64,000 bases of DNA, from positions 1 to 64,000 of the forward strand of contig JAGXRP010000059.1 of assembly GCA_018335795.1 (NCBI GenBank), given 5' to 3'. Source of the DNA: Desulfobulbaceae bacterium (lineage in GTDB: Bacteria > Bacteroidota > Ignavibacteria > Kapaibacteriales > UBA2268). Of the stretch, positions 52,893-62,047 are shown one piece after another (position 1 is the first letter of the stretch; each line of letters starts with the position of its first letter). The notes under the pieces were generated by a model. The model was not told the origin of the DNA and ran no database searches. It saw only the letters and a program-made list of their open reading frames with translations. A program made the position numbers and the translations under genes.

Positions 52893-55800
52893 TTATTTTT
52901 TCCTCGAAAGATTATGTATGTTTGTTCTTCTGAGTGCTATATCAATATCACTCCCTCGAAGAGTTGTTTTCAATTCTTGAGAAGCAAGTAATTTTTCTAC
53001 TCGGTCAAGTTTAGCTATTAGCATAGAATTTGAATTTGCTCCTGCCATTTGAACAGTAGCAATCAATTGAGAATCGTTGAAAATCCATTCTCGGTTTCTG
53101 CCTCCCAAGCGTGAACCATCTCCAATAATAGCCATAGTCGGTTGGTCAATTCTACCACCAGTTGAAAAGCTAAGGATTGTTGATATTATCGGGTCTGTTA
53201 TAGCCTTAACAGCAGCATTGATTGCAGTTGTTATTACGGGAATTGCAACAACATTTGCAGGGAAAGGCAAGGCTGATATATACTGCATTGTTCCGGGCGA
53301 CAATACCAAATCCAATATAAATGCCGAAGCCTTTGCTTGCAACATACCTGCAAGTTGTGAAAAGAATTTCCTCCAACTGTCTGCTGCGGCTTCCGGGTCG
53401 CCTGCGAATAGATTACTCAAACTATCGGTTACTGTTGTTTGAAGTTCTGTAACAATTAATCCAAGTGAATCACCACGTTCGGAAATCAATTTCTCTGTTT
53501 CGAGCAGTTTCTTTGATAATGCATCATATTCTTCTTGTTCCTTTTGATTATCAAATATCGGTCTGCCATATAAATCAAACTTGTTTGCTTTTTCTTCCAA
53601 TAGTTCCAGTTGTTTCTTTAAAGCATCTTTCTGAATATTCAAAGATTCATTATCTTTACGCCTTTGCAATTCTATTTCAAGACCCTGCCTTTGAGAATCT
53701 GCTCGCAATTGCTTCCTTCGGAATTCTTCTTCTTTCTTCTCACGCTCTTTTCTACCGTTCTCCTCGATTTCTGCTTTCTTCTTCTCAAAGACTTCTGAAC
53801 TAATTGAATTCATATCACGCCACTTTTCAAGTTCTGCAAGTTTAGCTTTCTCGGTGTCTTCAATCTTTTTTAGTTCGGAATCCTTATCTTCACTTAGACT
53901 TTTATCAGTTGCCCTATTATAGATTTCGTTGAACTTATTCAAAATTTCGGATTCTCTTTTAAATCTGTTCTCTATTTCAGAAAGTTTTTCTTCTTCACTT
54001 ATCTTAATAGAATCTACCCTCGATTTATAGATTCTATCTTCAATATCTTTTATCTTCTGTTGGGTATCTAATTCATTCTGAATAAGCTCAAGGTTCTTCT
54101 CTTTTGCTTCTTTGATTTTCAATTCATATCTAATCCTAATTCTCTCAGTTTCTTGTACAGAATTTTCTCCAGACACTCTGCTTAATTCATTCTCCAAATC
54201 CTGATTCAATTTTACAATGACATCATTGTTGGTTTCGATTTTATTTCTTGTTATCGAAAGCTTATTTCTGTATTCATCAATGTAAGTCTCAAGAGCTGTT
54301 TCTTCCTTAATGCCTATTGAAATCTCCCATTCAATTTTCTTTTTCTCAAGTTCACTTAGTTTGTCTTTAAGAGCTATATCATCAGCTTTTAGCTTAACTT
54401 TTAGTTCAAGTATCTTAGATTGCTCTTCCTGAACTTTAAAATTAAAATCCTGAATGATAGTTTTAATCTCTGTTTTATCTGCTTCTTTCACTTTTGAAGT
54501 GAATATGATTTCGCCTTCATTCGTTACTTCACTTATCAACTTCTTGGTTTTTAGTGCTTCTATCCAAGCTAATCTTTGGTTTTTGATTGTTTCCAATTGC
54601 TTTTGATTGATAAGCAGTTCATCATAGGTATCAGCTTTACGGTTTTCTTGAATCAAACTTTGTTTCTGGACATACTCATAATTCTTTTGTTCAATATCCA
54701 AATTCTTATTTTTCAGTTCTGCTTCTTGTTTAGCCAATTCAAAAGCAGACTTACCTTCTTTAGTTTTAAGCCCTGCTCTAATTTGATTAGTTTCATCAAT
54801 ACGGTCGAGGTTCTTCTTTTCTTTTACATTTTCTTTAAGACTTTTCAGTTCTGAATTGTATTGCTCTTGTAATTCTTTCTGCTCTTCTTTGCTCAAAGCC
54901 TTATTTTTAAGCTGTTTCGACATTTCATTAATAGCACTAAGTTGCGTTTTAATATTATTATCTATCTCGGAAGTTGCAGCTGACCAAGCTTCTGCTAATT
55001 TATCTATAACTTTTACTTGCGATTCTCCAACTGATTTACTTTCCTTTTGAACGTTTACAAGGTTCTTTGCTTCTTCAACACTGATGCCGAATGACTTTGC
55101 TATTTGCTCATATACTCTATTGGCATCAATTCCACCTTGAATAGCTTTTCCTGCCCAATCAATAATGCCATCCTTTTGAGCATTCATCTTTTGTTGAATA
55201 GCATTGTAACTCTTTTCAAGTTCTTTAGTATCAAGCCCCTTTGCTTTACTCTTATTGATTTCATCTTGAAGTTCTTTGAGTTTAGTCTGCCCGGATTTAT
55301 AAGCATCTTCTTCTTTCTTTAAGTTGCCAAGATATGCTTCTTGTTTGGACTGAAGTTCACTCGAATATCTTTGTTTCATCTTCTCCGAAACTTCAAGAAT
55401 CTTCTCATTTTGAATGTCATATTGCTTAATCAGTTTGCCTTCTTTGTCTTGGATTACACCAATTTCTTTTACTGCTTCGGGTGCTGTTCGTTTAATTTGT
55501 TCAGCGATTGATGCTTTTTCAATGTTCGTCTTTGCTTTGGAGAACTTTTCAACTAATTTACCAATATTATCTTGCTCGTCAAGATTCTTTTGAATACTAA
55601 TCATTTCAGTTACTGCTTCTCCGAATTTAGTATCTTTGACCTTGTTCCTTATTTCAATTAATTGCACATTGAATTGTTCTTCTACTTCGCTTGGCAGTTC
55701 AACCTTATCAAATTCAATTCCGATTTTTGAACCTTCGGCAAGTGTCTTTGACATCTCTTCGGTTTGGGATTTAAGTTCTTCTTTGACTTTTTGATACTTA

Positions 55801-58619
55801 GCTTTGATTTCAGAAACATCTTCGCCCTTCTTTGAACCTTCAACAATCTTATTTGCAAGCGTTTCTGCCTGAACGGACAGATTTTGATATAAGTCTGCTT
55901 TTTCTTTCAATGCTTCTGTGAATGTATTCTGTTCTGATTTCAATTTACTTGAATAAGATTCTTCATTCGCCTTTGTGAATTCTTTTACCTTTTCAATATT
56001 CAAATCAATAGCTTGAACTACTTTCCCATTTTCATCAATAAGTTGCTTATAACCATTCACAGCACCGGGTACTTGCTTTGCAATTTCTTCAGCTATACTT
56101 TTCTTTTCGATTTCTGACTTGGCACTTTCAAACTTCTTTACAAGTTCATCTATCTTTTTGTTTTTGTCAATTTCTTCTTTGATTGTCATTGCATTCTGAA
56201 TAGCAAAGTCAAGTTTGGATTCTGCTATTGTGTTCTTTGCTTTATTCATTGCACCAGAAACGGCATTTGTAAGTCGGTTTGAAAGCTCTTTCTCATATTC
56301 ATCATCTCCGCTTATCCAATTCACAGGATTAAGATAATACTTAGCATAGTCCATTAAGACAGAAAACAGTTCAGGTATTGATTCAATAAAGCCCAACACA
56401 AAATCCTTTGCTATTCTAACTGAATATATCAACACTTGAACTCCTTTGGCTGTCATCTCAAAATATTTACCTATTAGTTTCAATGCTTCTCCAAGGTTTT
56501 GGAAGGCATTAGAAGATTCATTTGATACACCAACTAAGTCAAGAATGACATTGACTATTTCGGAAACAAATGATATTGCTATTTCTATCGGAGTAATTAG
56601 CATCTCAAAAACAAATTCGCCTATTTTGATTAAGTAATTGATAAATTCTTCTCCTGCGTCAAGAAAAGCATCAATAACTGGTTGTGCTTTATTCCAAAGT
56701 TCTTTTGCCGAATCGCCCCAACGTTCAAGGATTTGCTTGCCCTTTTCTGTTTTTGTTAGATACAAAGTAAGTCCAGCTACAGCCGCCCCAATCCCTAAAA
56801 CCCAAGGATTTGCTATTGCCGGTCCCAACTTGGCTAAAATCCCACCGCTTTCTTGCATTTTTGAGCTTAAACCTTTTATTACTCCACCTGTGCTTTCAGC
56901 ATTTTTAATTAAACTTGTGAATCCTGATGATATACCTGATATTTGTCCCTTGATTTTATCTACCGGGATGATTTGTCCAAGACCAGCAAAAGAAGTTATC
57001 AAAGGTGCTAACTGAGTAGAAGCTGACAATACAGTTTGTCCGGTACTACCAATTGTTTCCATTAGATTATTAAAACCTGCTTGGATTGAATTAAGCATAA
57101 TTTTTGTTTTTACTCCGATTCCCTCCGAAGCCACTTTGAATGCTTCTTCAGTTGTGCCAACAGAATTTGCAACTGCAATGTAATCATCAGCAGCCATTTG
57201 AGCATTTTTACCAGACAACAACATAACTGCTCCTGCAGCTTCGACAGATGAAAATATCTGTGTAGCCGATTTCCCAGCATCATCAATTGCACCACCAATC
57301 TTTTTCAAAGATTCTTGAAGCCCATCCTTCTTTAATGAATCCAATGAAACACCTGCTTTCTGCATAATTGGAGCTAATGTAGCACCCGGTTTGGCAAGTT
57401 CTGTTAGTGCCGCTCTAATTTGAGTAGTCGCTTGGGCAGTGGGTGTTCCTTGTTTTGTCATTGTAGCAATTGCAGCTGCTACTTGTTTGAATTCAACTTC
57501 AAATGCGGCAGCTGTTGGTATCACATTAGCAAGTGAGGCATTAAGTTCTGGAATTGTAGTTTTTCCAACATTGACCGCACCAAAGAAAATATCAGCTACT
57601 TCACTTGATCGTCCTGCTTCAATACCATAAGCATTCATTACTGATGTTAGACCATTCACAGCATCTTGTGTAGATGTTAACCCAGCAGTAGCAAGTTTTG
57701 AAGCCGTTTCAACAAATACCATACCTTCTGTAATATCTGCAAAGCCATCTTTTACTTTAATTGTTCCTGCGGAAATTGCATCATAAACACCTTGAGCGAT
57801 TTCACCCGCAGAATCAGGGACGGTTGTTGATAGATTTGTAGCAGCTGAAGCAAATTCTTGAAAGTTTTTGACTCCTAATGTGCCTATGTTTCTAACTTGT
57901 TTGTCTAATTCTATAAAAGGTTCTTGAAATGAATTTAGTGTTGATGTCAATTGTTCGATTCCTTGAACTGCCATCCCGAAGGTTGCCATTCTATCGCCAA
58001 TGGTTTTGGTATTTTTTGATGTTGAATCTAACTGTATCAACTTTGCTTCGGCTTCGGAAATTTCTTTTTGAAGCTTATTATATGCCTCACTTCCTTCGTT
58101 TCCACTTGCTTTCAATGATTGGAGTGCTAATTTTTGTTTGGCAACCAACTGTTCTGTTTCTTGGCGTGCTCTTAGGAAAGATTCGGCAAGTTTTTCTACT
58201 TCTTTGTCAAACTTAGTTGCATCCATTTCTTTAAGTGCCTTGTCAAGATTTTGGATGTTTTCGTCAAGGTTTCCTTGCTGCAATTCATTTAGAGTTTTCT
58301 CGATTTCGGACAGGTCTGTCTTATCAATATCTGTGAGTATTGATTCTATATCACTAAGAGCTTTCTTCGCTTCTTCTGTGTCTAAATCAATTTCTAATGC
58401 TGAAAGAACTTTCTCCAAATCTTTGGCTCCTTGTTCTGCTTCCATAAGAAATTGAACTACTTGCTTAATACCATTCTTGAATTCAGTACTATCGAAATCC
58501 AAATCCGGACTTACCTTACTTAGAATAGTTTCAACTTCTTTTGCTAATCTCTCAACTTGGGATTTATCAGATTTTAGATTAACCAGAAAGTCAAGCACTA
58601 CTTGAAAACTCTTTGCCAC
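52893..58619 (-). CDS. Phage tail tape-measure protein (TP901 type)
   Basis: About 1,908 residues from GTG 58619 (AGG 8 nt upstream; TTG at 58625 is also in frame). Order: N-terminal coiled coil (~1-200), a TP901 tape-measure core (~220-520, e.g. GEIAQGVYDAISAGTIKVKD and FGAVNVGKTTIPELNASLAN), hydrophobic segments (~545-780), two tandem ~196-residue repeats (~805-1000 and ~1001-1195), long charged coiled coil (~1200-1720), and a C-terminal domain with hydrophobic helices and FSTGGRIDQPTMAIIGDGS. At the usual ~0.15 nm per residue it would set a tail of ~285 nm. No further tail gene lies between its stop and the tmRNA. Confidence 0.92.
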   Translation of the reverse strand: MAKSFQVVLDFLVNLKSDKSQVERLAKEVETILSKVSPDLDFDSTEFKNGIKQVVQFLMEAEQGAKDLEKVLSALEIDLDTEEAKKALSDIESILTDIDKTDLSEIEKTLNELQQGNLDENIQNLDKALKEMDATKFDKEVEKLAESFLRARQETEQLVAKQKLALQSLKASGNEGSEAYNKLQKEISEAEAKLIQLDSTSKNTKTIGDRMATFGMAVQGIEQLTSTLNSFQEPFIELDKQVRNIGTLGVKNFQEFASAATNLSTTVPDSAGEIAQGVYDAISAGTIKVKDGFADITEGMVFVETASKLATAGLTSTQDAVNGLTSVMNAYGIEAGRSSEVADIFFGAVNVGKTTIPELNASLANVIPTAAAFEVEFKQVAAAIATMTKQGTPTAQATTQIRAALTELAKPGATLAPIMQKAGVSLDSLKKDGLQESLKKIGGAIDDAGKSATQIFSSVEAAGAVMLLSGKNAQMAADDYIAVANSVGTTEEAFKVASEGIGVKTKIMLNSIQAGFNNLMETIGSTGQTVLSASTQLAPLITSFAGLGQIIPVDKIKGQISGISSGFTSLIKNAESTGGVIKGLSSKMQESGGILAKLGPAIANPWVLGIGAAVAGLTLYLTKTEKGKQILERWGDSAKELWNKAQPVIDAFLDAGEEFINYLIKIGEFVFEMLITPIEIAISFVSEIVNVILDLVGVSNESSNAFQNLGEALKLIGKYFEMTAKGVQVLIYSVRIAKDFVLGFIESIPELFSVLMDYAKYYLNPVNWISGDDEYEKELSNRLTNAVSGAMNKAKNTIAESKLDFAIQNAMTIKEEIDKNKKIDELVKKFESAKSEIEKKSIAEEIAKQVPGAVNGYKQLIDENGKVVQAIDLNIEKVKEFTKANEESYSSKLKSEQNTFTEALKEKADLYQNLSVQAETLANKIVEGSKKGEDVSEIKAKYQKVKEELKSQTEEMSKTLAEGSKIGIEFDKVELPSEVEEQFNVQLIEIRNKVKDTKFGEAVTEMISIQKNLDEQDNIGKLVEKFSKAKTNIEKASIAEQIKRTAPEAVKEIGVIQDKEGKLIKQYDIQNEKILEVSEKMKQRYSSELQSKQEAYLGNLKKEEDAYKSGQTKLKELQDEINKSKAKGLDTKELEKSYNAIQQKMNAQKDGIIDWAGKAIQGGIDANRVYEQIAKSFGISVEEAKNLVNVQKESKSVGESQVKVIDKLAEAWSAATSEIDNNIKTQLSAINEMSKQLKNKALSKEEQKELQEQYNSELKSLKENVKEKKNLDRIDETNQIRAGLKTKEGKSAFELAKQEAELKNKNLDIEQKNYEYVQKQSLIQENRKADTYDELLINQKQLETIKNQRLAWIEALKTKKLISEVTNEGEIIFTSKVKEADKTEIKTIIQDFNFKVQEEQSKILELKVKLKADDIALKDKLSELEKKKIEWEISIGIKEETALETYIDEYRNKLSITRNKIETNNDVIVKLNQDLENELSRVSGENSVQETERIRIRYELKIKEAKEKNLELIQNELDTQQKIKDIEDRIYKSRVDSIKISEEEKLSEIENRFKRESEILNKFNEIYNRATDKSLSEDKDSELKKIEDTEKAKLAELEKWRDMNSISSEVFEKKKAEIEENGRKEREKKEEEFRRKQLRADSQRQGLEIELQRRKDNESLNIQKDALKKQLELLEEKANKFDLYGRPIFDNQKEQEEYDALSKKLLETEKLISERGDSLGLIVTELQTTVTDSLSNLFAGDPEAAADSWRKFFSQLAGMLQAKASAFILDLVLSPGTMQYISALPFPANVVAIPVITTAINAAVKAITDPIISTILSFSTGGRIDQPTMAIIGDGSRLGGRNREWIFNDSQLIATVQMAGANSNSMLIAKLDRVEKLLASQELKTTLRGSDIDIALRRTNIHNLSRKK

Positions 58620-58731
58620 AAGCAAACCTATTGCAATATTTAAAAATTACAAAATAAAGCAATTGGCTCGAAAGTTTACAAGTAATGAGTACAGGTATTG
58701 AATGTATGTATTGGGTGCAGGTAAAATAATT

Positions 58732-59220
58732 CTAATCAAGGAATGGTAAGATACCGAATGTTTCATTATAATGGACGTTTAAGTCAACAAATTGAAATTT
58801 TGGTTCGGTTTCTTGTTTTATCAGGTTAAAGACCTTTAAACTTTCTGTATCTGAAGACAAATATATACCTATTGTTTTTTCACAATCAGCCTGTGCAAAT
58901 AGTTTAGTATCATTTGGAATGATATTTCTTGAATTAACTTTTAACTCACCCTTCTTTCTTTTTTCATAAGCAATCCGGGCAAACTCACCAGTACGTTTTG
59001 AATGATTCAGATTAAAAGGTAAGATTTGAAGATTTTTTAAAGGAAGTTCATTTAAATCACCACCAACACAATACTCGGCTACACTAATTGTAGATATAAT
59101 CATAACAATATCCTTTTGCAGAAAATAGCGAAAGTAATCATCAGCATTTTTAAATAATGGGTCTTCATCATTTAAAAATCTTAAAAAGAAACTTGTATCC
59201 AGCAAAACTGCATTAATCAT
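58732..59220 (-). CDS. PIN-domain ribonuclease of the cargo cassette
   Basis: 162 residues from ATG 59220 (GTG 59226 is in frame). PIN fold with all four acidic positions: D8 (AVLLDTSFFLRFL), E49 (SVAEYC), D104 (IIPNDTKLFAQAD) and D124 (YLSSDTES); these bind the metals that cleave RNA. Start overlaps the previous gene's stop by 8 bp. It is the third gene after XRE-ImmA and an unknown protein. PIN proteins are typically the toxin of VapBC pairs, but the usual small VapB is absent. Gap to the tape-measure start is 112 bp. Confidence 0.85.
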   Translation of the reverse strand: MINAVLLDTSFFLRFLNDEDPLFKNADDYFRYFLQKDIVMIISTISVAEYCVGGDLNELPLKNLQILPFNLNHSKRTGEFARIAYEKRKKGELKVNSRNIIPNDTKLFAQADCEKTIGIYLSSDTESLKVFNLIKQETEPKFQFVDLNVHYNETFGILPFLD

Positions 59221-59998
59221 AGCCACCTCTAACTTCAGAAAGCCAATTCTCAGTGTTTATCATTCCAAGCCAACTTTTTTTTGCTTTCATTCTTAATCCA
59301 GACAAATAATTTTCATCATATTTAGGTCGATAATCGATTAATTCAATAAATTTTAAAGAAGAAGTATCTATTTCACCTGTTTCAGAATGTTGTTTACCAA
59401 TAGCGTGAACACCAAAAGTTTTGTATAACAAATTTTCGTCATATTGTTCTAAAAAGCTTATCGGAGTCTGAATTCTTACTGTTCCAAGTTCCTCAATAAA
59501 AAGGTGGATATTTGCTTTATCTTTACCACCTGCATTTGTAATTTTTCCATAGAAATATAAATCCGCATCAACCCACAAAGCTGCAGTCCTGAAATACTTT
59601 GTTGTTTTGTCAATATAAAACTCATTTGTTTGTTCAAGAGAAGTTCTTAAACTAAATGCATAGTTCTGTTTTATTGAAATATTCTGTATGTTTTCTATGG
59701 CTGTAGCAGTACTAATATCAAGAAAGTCAATATTGTGAACTTGATTGATTTGTCCAATTATTGCATTAAATCCTATTATATATTGAAGAGATGTTTTAAA
59801 TAAATGCTTAACAGACCCTTCTTCTAACTTGTAACTTATTATTGGTCTTTCCTTTTTTTCACTTGGATATAATAAATTTTCTACATTAGTAAGTATAGCA
59901 ATTACTTCCCGAATATCATAGTTATCAGGATGTAATTCAAGGTTCCCTCTATTTCCAGTAATCCTTATTTCTATTTGTCCAAGTTTATCCAAGTTCAA
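59213..59998 (-). CDS. Unknown middle protein of the XRE-ImmA/PIN cassette
   Basis: 261 residues, soluble. The N-terminal half is alpha/beta (GQIEIRITGNRGNLELHPDN, NVENLLYPSEKKERPII); the second half contains YFYGKITNAGGKDKANIHLF, a Y-G-x-I-x-x-x-G-G-K pattern, then LGTVRIQTPISFLEQ and a final strand-rich GEIDTSSLKFIELIDYRP. I do not recognise a family, though I recall related sequences standing beside XRE-ImmA and PIN genes. Start follows 114 bp after the XRE-ImmA gene. Overlap with the PIN start suggests translational coupling, hence joint function, possibly as PIN inhibitor or adaptor. Confidence 0.7.
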   Translation of the reverse strand: MNLDKLGQIEIRITGNRGNLELHPDNYDIREVIAILTNVENLLYPSEKKERPIISYKLEEGSVKHLFKTSLQYIIGFNAIIGQINQVHNIDFLDISTATAIENIQNISIKQNYAFSLRTSLEQTNEFYIDKTTKYFRTAALWVDADLYFYGKITNAGGKDKANIHLFIEELGTVRIQTPISFLEQYDENLLYKTFGVHAIGKQHSETGEIDTSSLKFIELIDYRPKYDENYLSGLRMKAKKSWLGMINTENWLSEVRGGYD

Positions 59999-60111
59999 CT
60001 TATCATAAAATTATAAGAAACGTATTTATTTGAATCAAATTGCAATCTCTAAAAGAGCATCTTTTAAAATTACAAAAATACGAAATTTTATATTTTTAAA
60101 TACTACTTTCA

Positions 60112-61173
60112 TTAGAATACTTCAAAACCTCGCCTAAATTCTTCAAGGTTCTGTTTCATAAGTTGAGAAGCTTTACTGAAAGTGATAATTTCCTCGCTTG
60201 CAGCTTTTAGAACTAATCTTTCAAATCTACTGCTTGATTCTTCTCCAACGTATTTTCCTAAATTCGCTTCATTCCTTTGCTTTTCTTTATTAAGCCCAAA
60301 AAAAAATCCTTTTAAGAAAGATTCGGGAATAATATTTAGATTGTATGCACGATATACAATAGCGGCGATAGATATTCCAAAATAGTCTTTAATTTCAATC
60401 AATTCCTGAATTGATATATGATTTCGTTTTACCCCAAGAAAACTCTTCAATGATGCTTCAGGTAAGAGGAATGCACCAGCAAAGTTATTGCAAAATTTCT
60501 CAATGGATTTATCGTTTAAATTTTCGTGAAATGACAGTAGTAAATGTGCTAACTCGTGAATCACAGTAAATCTCTTTCTTACTATGTCAATATTTTGATT
60601 TACAACTATAACTGGGATACTCTCAACCCAAGTAGCAAGACCGTCAAAGCTCTGATCTGCGTCAATCTCAACTATCTTCACACCCTTATCTTCGAGCATT
60701 TCAATAACGTTTGAGACCGGATTCATTCCAATTTCCCAATTCTTTCTTAATTCTTGGCTTGCAGTCTCTATGTCCTCTATTGAATTAATTACTATCTTTT
60801 CTAATGGATTAGTGAATTCGTATCTTACATTTAATATTCTTTCAATTTCAATATAGCGTTCAAGGTAATCAATAACAAATTCTTTTATTTTTTGAATATC
60901 TTTTTTTCCAAGTTTAGATTTCTTTCTAAACTCAACATTCCCTAACTTTATATTTGAATCTCTGAAAAAATAATCAATCGGAACTTGTAAAGCTTCCGAC
61001 AATGCTATAATAATTGAACTATCTGGTTTTCTTTCGCCCTTTTCATACAAATTAAGAGCTTGAGCTGATAAATCAATAGACATCTTTTCAGCAAGCTTTC
61101 TTAATGATAAGCCTGAAAGCAACCTTGCTGATTTTAACTTCTTTGCAAAAACATTTTCGATGCAATTCTCCAT
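60112..61173 (-). CDS. XRE-ImmA/IrrE fusion (HTH regulator with zinc metallopeptidase domain)
   Basis: 353 residues from ATG 61173; a longer frame begins at 61218 but overlaps its own promoter. XRE HTH at ~10-70 (LKSARLLSGLSLRKLAEKMS, AQALNLYEKGERKPDSSIII), a linker, then the M78 peptidase domain with HELAH (H206, E207, H210; TVIHELAHLLLSF) and the downstream FCNNFAGAFLLPE segment expected to bear the third ligand. Family members cleave a repressor when triggered and thereby switch immunity or stress genes. First gene of the cassette with its own boxed promoter (61179-61260). Confidence 0.9.
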   Translation of the reverse strand: MENCIENVFAKKLKSARLLSGLSLRKLAEKMSIDLSAQALNLYEKGERKPDSSIIIALSEALQVPIDYFFRDSNIKLGNVEFRKKSKLGKKDIQKIKEFVIDYLERYIEIERILNVRYEFTNPLEKIVINSIEDIETASQELRKNWEIGMNPVSNVIEMLEDKGVKIVEIDADQSFDGLATWVESIPVIVVNQNIDIVRKRFTVIHELAHLLLSFHENLNDKSIEKFCNNFAGAFLLPEASLKSFLGVKRNHISIQELIEIKDYFGISIAAIVYRAYNLNIIPESFLKGFFFGLNKEKQRNEANLGKYVGEESSSRFERLVLKAASEEIITFSKASQLMKQNLEEFRRGFEVF

Positions 61174-61178
61174 TTCAA

Positions 61179-61260
61179 TGTTGACAAAAATACTAAAATA
61201 TTTTCTTACTGTCAACAAAAATGTTTACAAACATTCAAAATAATTAACGTTTTGTCAACA
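61179..61260 (-). promoter_or_regulatory. Boxed promoter of the XRE-ImmA cassette
   Basis: On the minus strand TTG (61213-61215), 20 nt, TATTTTTG (61185-61192). TGTCAACA/TGTTGACA boxes occur at 61179-61186 (overlapping -7/start), 61210-61217 (overlapping -33) and 61253-61260 (upstream). The palindrome AATGTTT-AC-AAACATT lies at 61220-61235. The arrangement fits autorepression by the XRE domain. Confidence 0.65.
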
Positions 61261-61365
61261 CTTTTGTTTTAAGTAATAGAGAATTTGGATGCTCAAAGTT
61301 GTATTAAATATGCAGATCATTAACAAAAGCCAAAATTCTTATAATTTGGCTAACGTTAATATTTG

Positions 61366-61701
61366 CTATCTTGTATTAATCATTATTTCAAGAGTTTTGA
61401 TCGCATCTGACAGTAAAGATTGGCGAACTGTTGGGTACTTGGTAATGTCATTATTTGCAAGAACAGGTACATACCAAATATTTACCAGTGCTATTCCTAA
61501 CCTCCTACTAAGTTCACACACTTTGTAGCAGTTTTCAATTTTCTCCTGTTCTTCAATTAAGCGTCTTGATTCAAGTTCCCTTGCATAGTCTTCTGCAAAA
61601 TCGGTAATAACATTTCTATTCCGTTGCGCTTCTTTTCGCCTTGCAAGTTCGCCAAGATAAGAGGTTTTTTCCCTATACCTGAAAAAAAATCCGTTGCACA
61701 C
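61366..61701 (-). CDS. Tail-assembly chaperone extension (gpT-like), -1 frame
   Basis: A 111-codon frame overlapping the end of the chaperone gene by 145 bp in the -1 frame. It has no plausible start of its own (GTG at 61701). The likely use is as an extension reached by -1 slippage at T-TTT-TTT (61689-61683): residues 1-117 of the first frame would join residues 7-111 of this one to give a ~222-residue fusion, like gpGT of lambda-type tails. It is charged and helical (ELARRKEAQRNRNVITDFAE). Confidence 0.7.
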   Translation of the reverse strand: MCNGFFFRYREKTSYLGELARRKEAQRNRNVITDFAEDYARELESRRLIEEQEKIENCYKVCELSRRLGIALVNIWYVPVLANNDITKYPTVRQSLLSDAIKTLEIMINTR

Positions 61702-62033
61702 TCCCTCAAATCATTCAAGTATGATATAGGTAGGTTCTTTATAAATGCCTCAACTTCCGATTCCGCTTTGTCTTTATTAAATGGTTGGAGAATATCATTT
61801 TTGACTTCACGCAAGAGATAGCTTAAAACGATTGAAAGCCATTCTGCCCCTCTTGATTTGATAACCTGCCTAAAATTTTCAGGTTCGTTCTGGAGTTGAT
61901 TGTATTTGAATTCGCCTGCTTCACGGGCAAGTTCAGCCTGCTCTACAGTCAAGAGATTAAAATCATATTTATATGTTTTGCCCGAGTGAATAAACACTTT
62001 AGCTTCAATTGGAATGTGTTGCTCTTCTAACAT
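61557..62033 (-). CDS. Tail-assembly chaperone (gpG-like)
   Basis: 158 residues, 14 bp after the previous tail gene. Mixed helical protein (QHIPIEAKVFIHSGKTYKYD, LREVKNDILQPFNKDKAESE) with no similarity visible by eye, but its size, the position two genes before the tape measure, the overlapping -1 frame and the slippery heptamer all fit gpG/gpGT-type chaperones, which coat the tape measure during tail assembly. After residue 117 the ribosome either continues to residue 158 or slips. Confidence 0.7.
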   Translation of the reverse strand: MLEEQHIPIEAKVFIHSGKTYKYDFNLLTVEQAELAREAGEFKYNQLQNEPENFRQVIKSRGAEWLSIVLSYLLREVKNDILQPFNKDKAESEVEAFIKNLPISYLNDLRECATDFFSGIGKKPLILANLQGEKKRNGIEMLLPILQKTMQGNLNQDA

Positions 62034-62047
62034 TTTAATTGTTCCTT

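Noticed and set aside
53465-58455. Several plus-strand frames of 60-125 codons
   Set aside because: All lie opposite the tape-measure gene and are low-complexity mirror images of its coiled-coil codons.
61289-61528. 79-codon plus-strand frame near the cassette promoter
   Set aside because: Overlaps the chaperone extension antisense and has no ribosome site or recognisable sequence.
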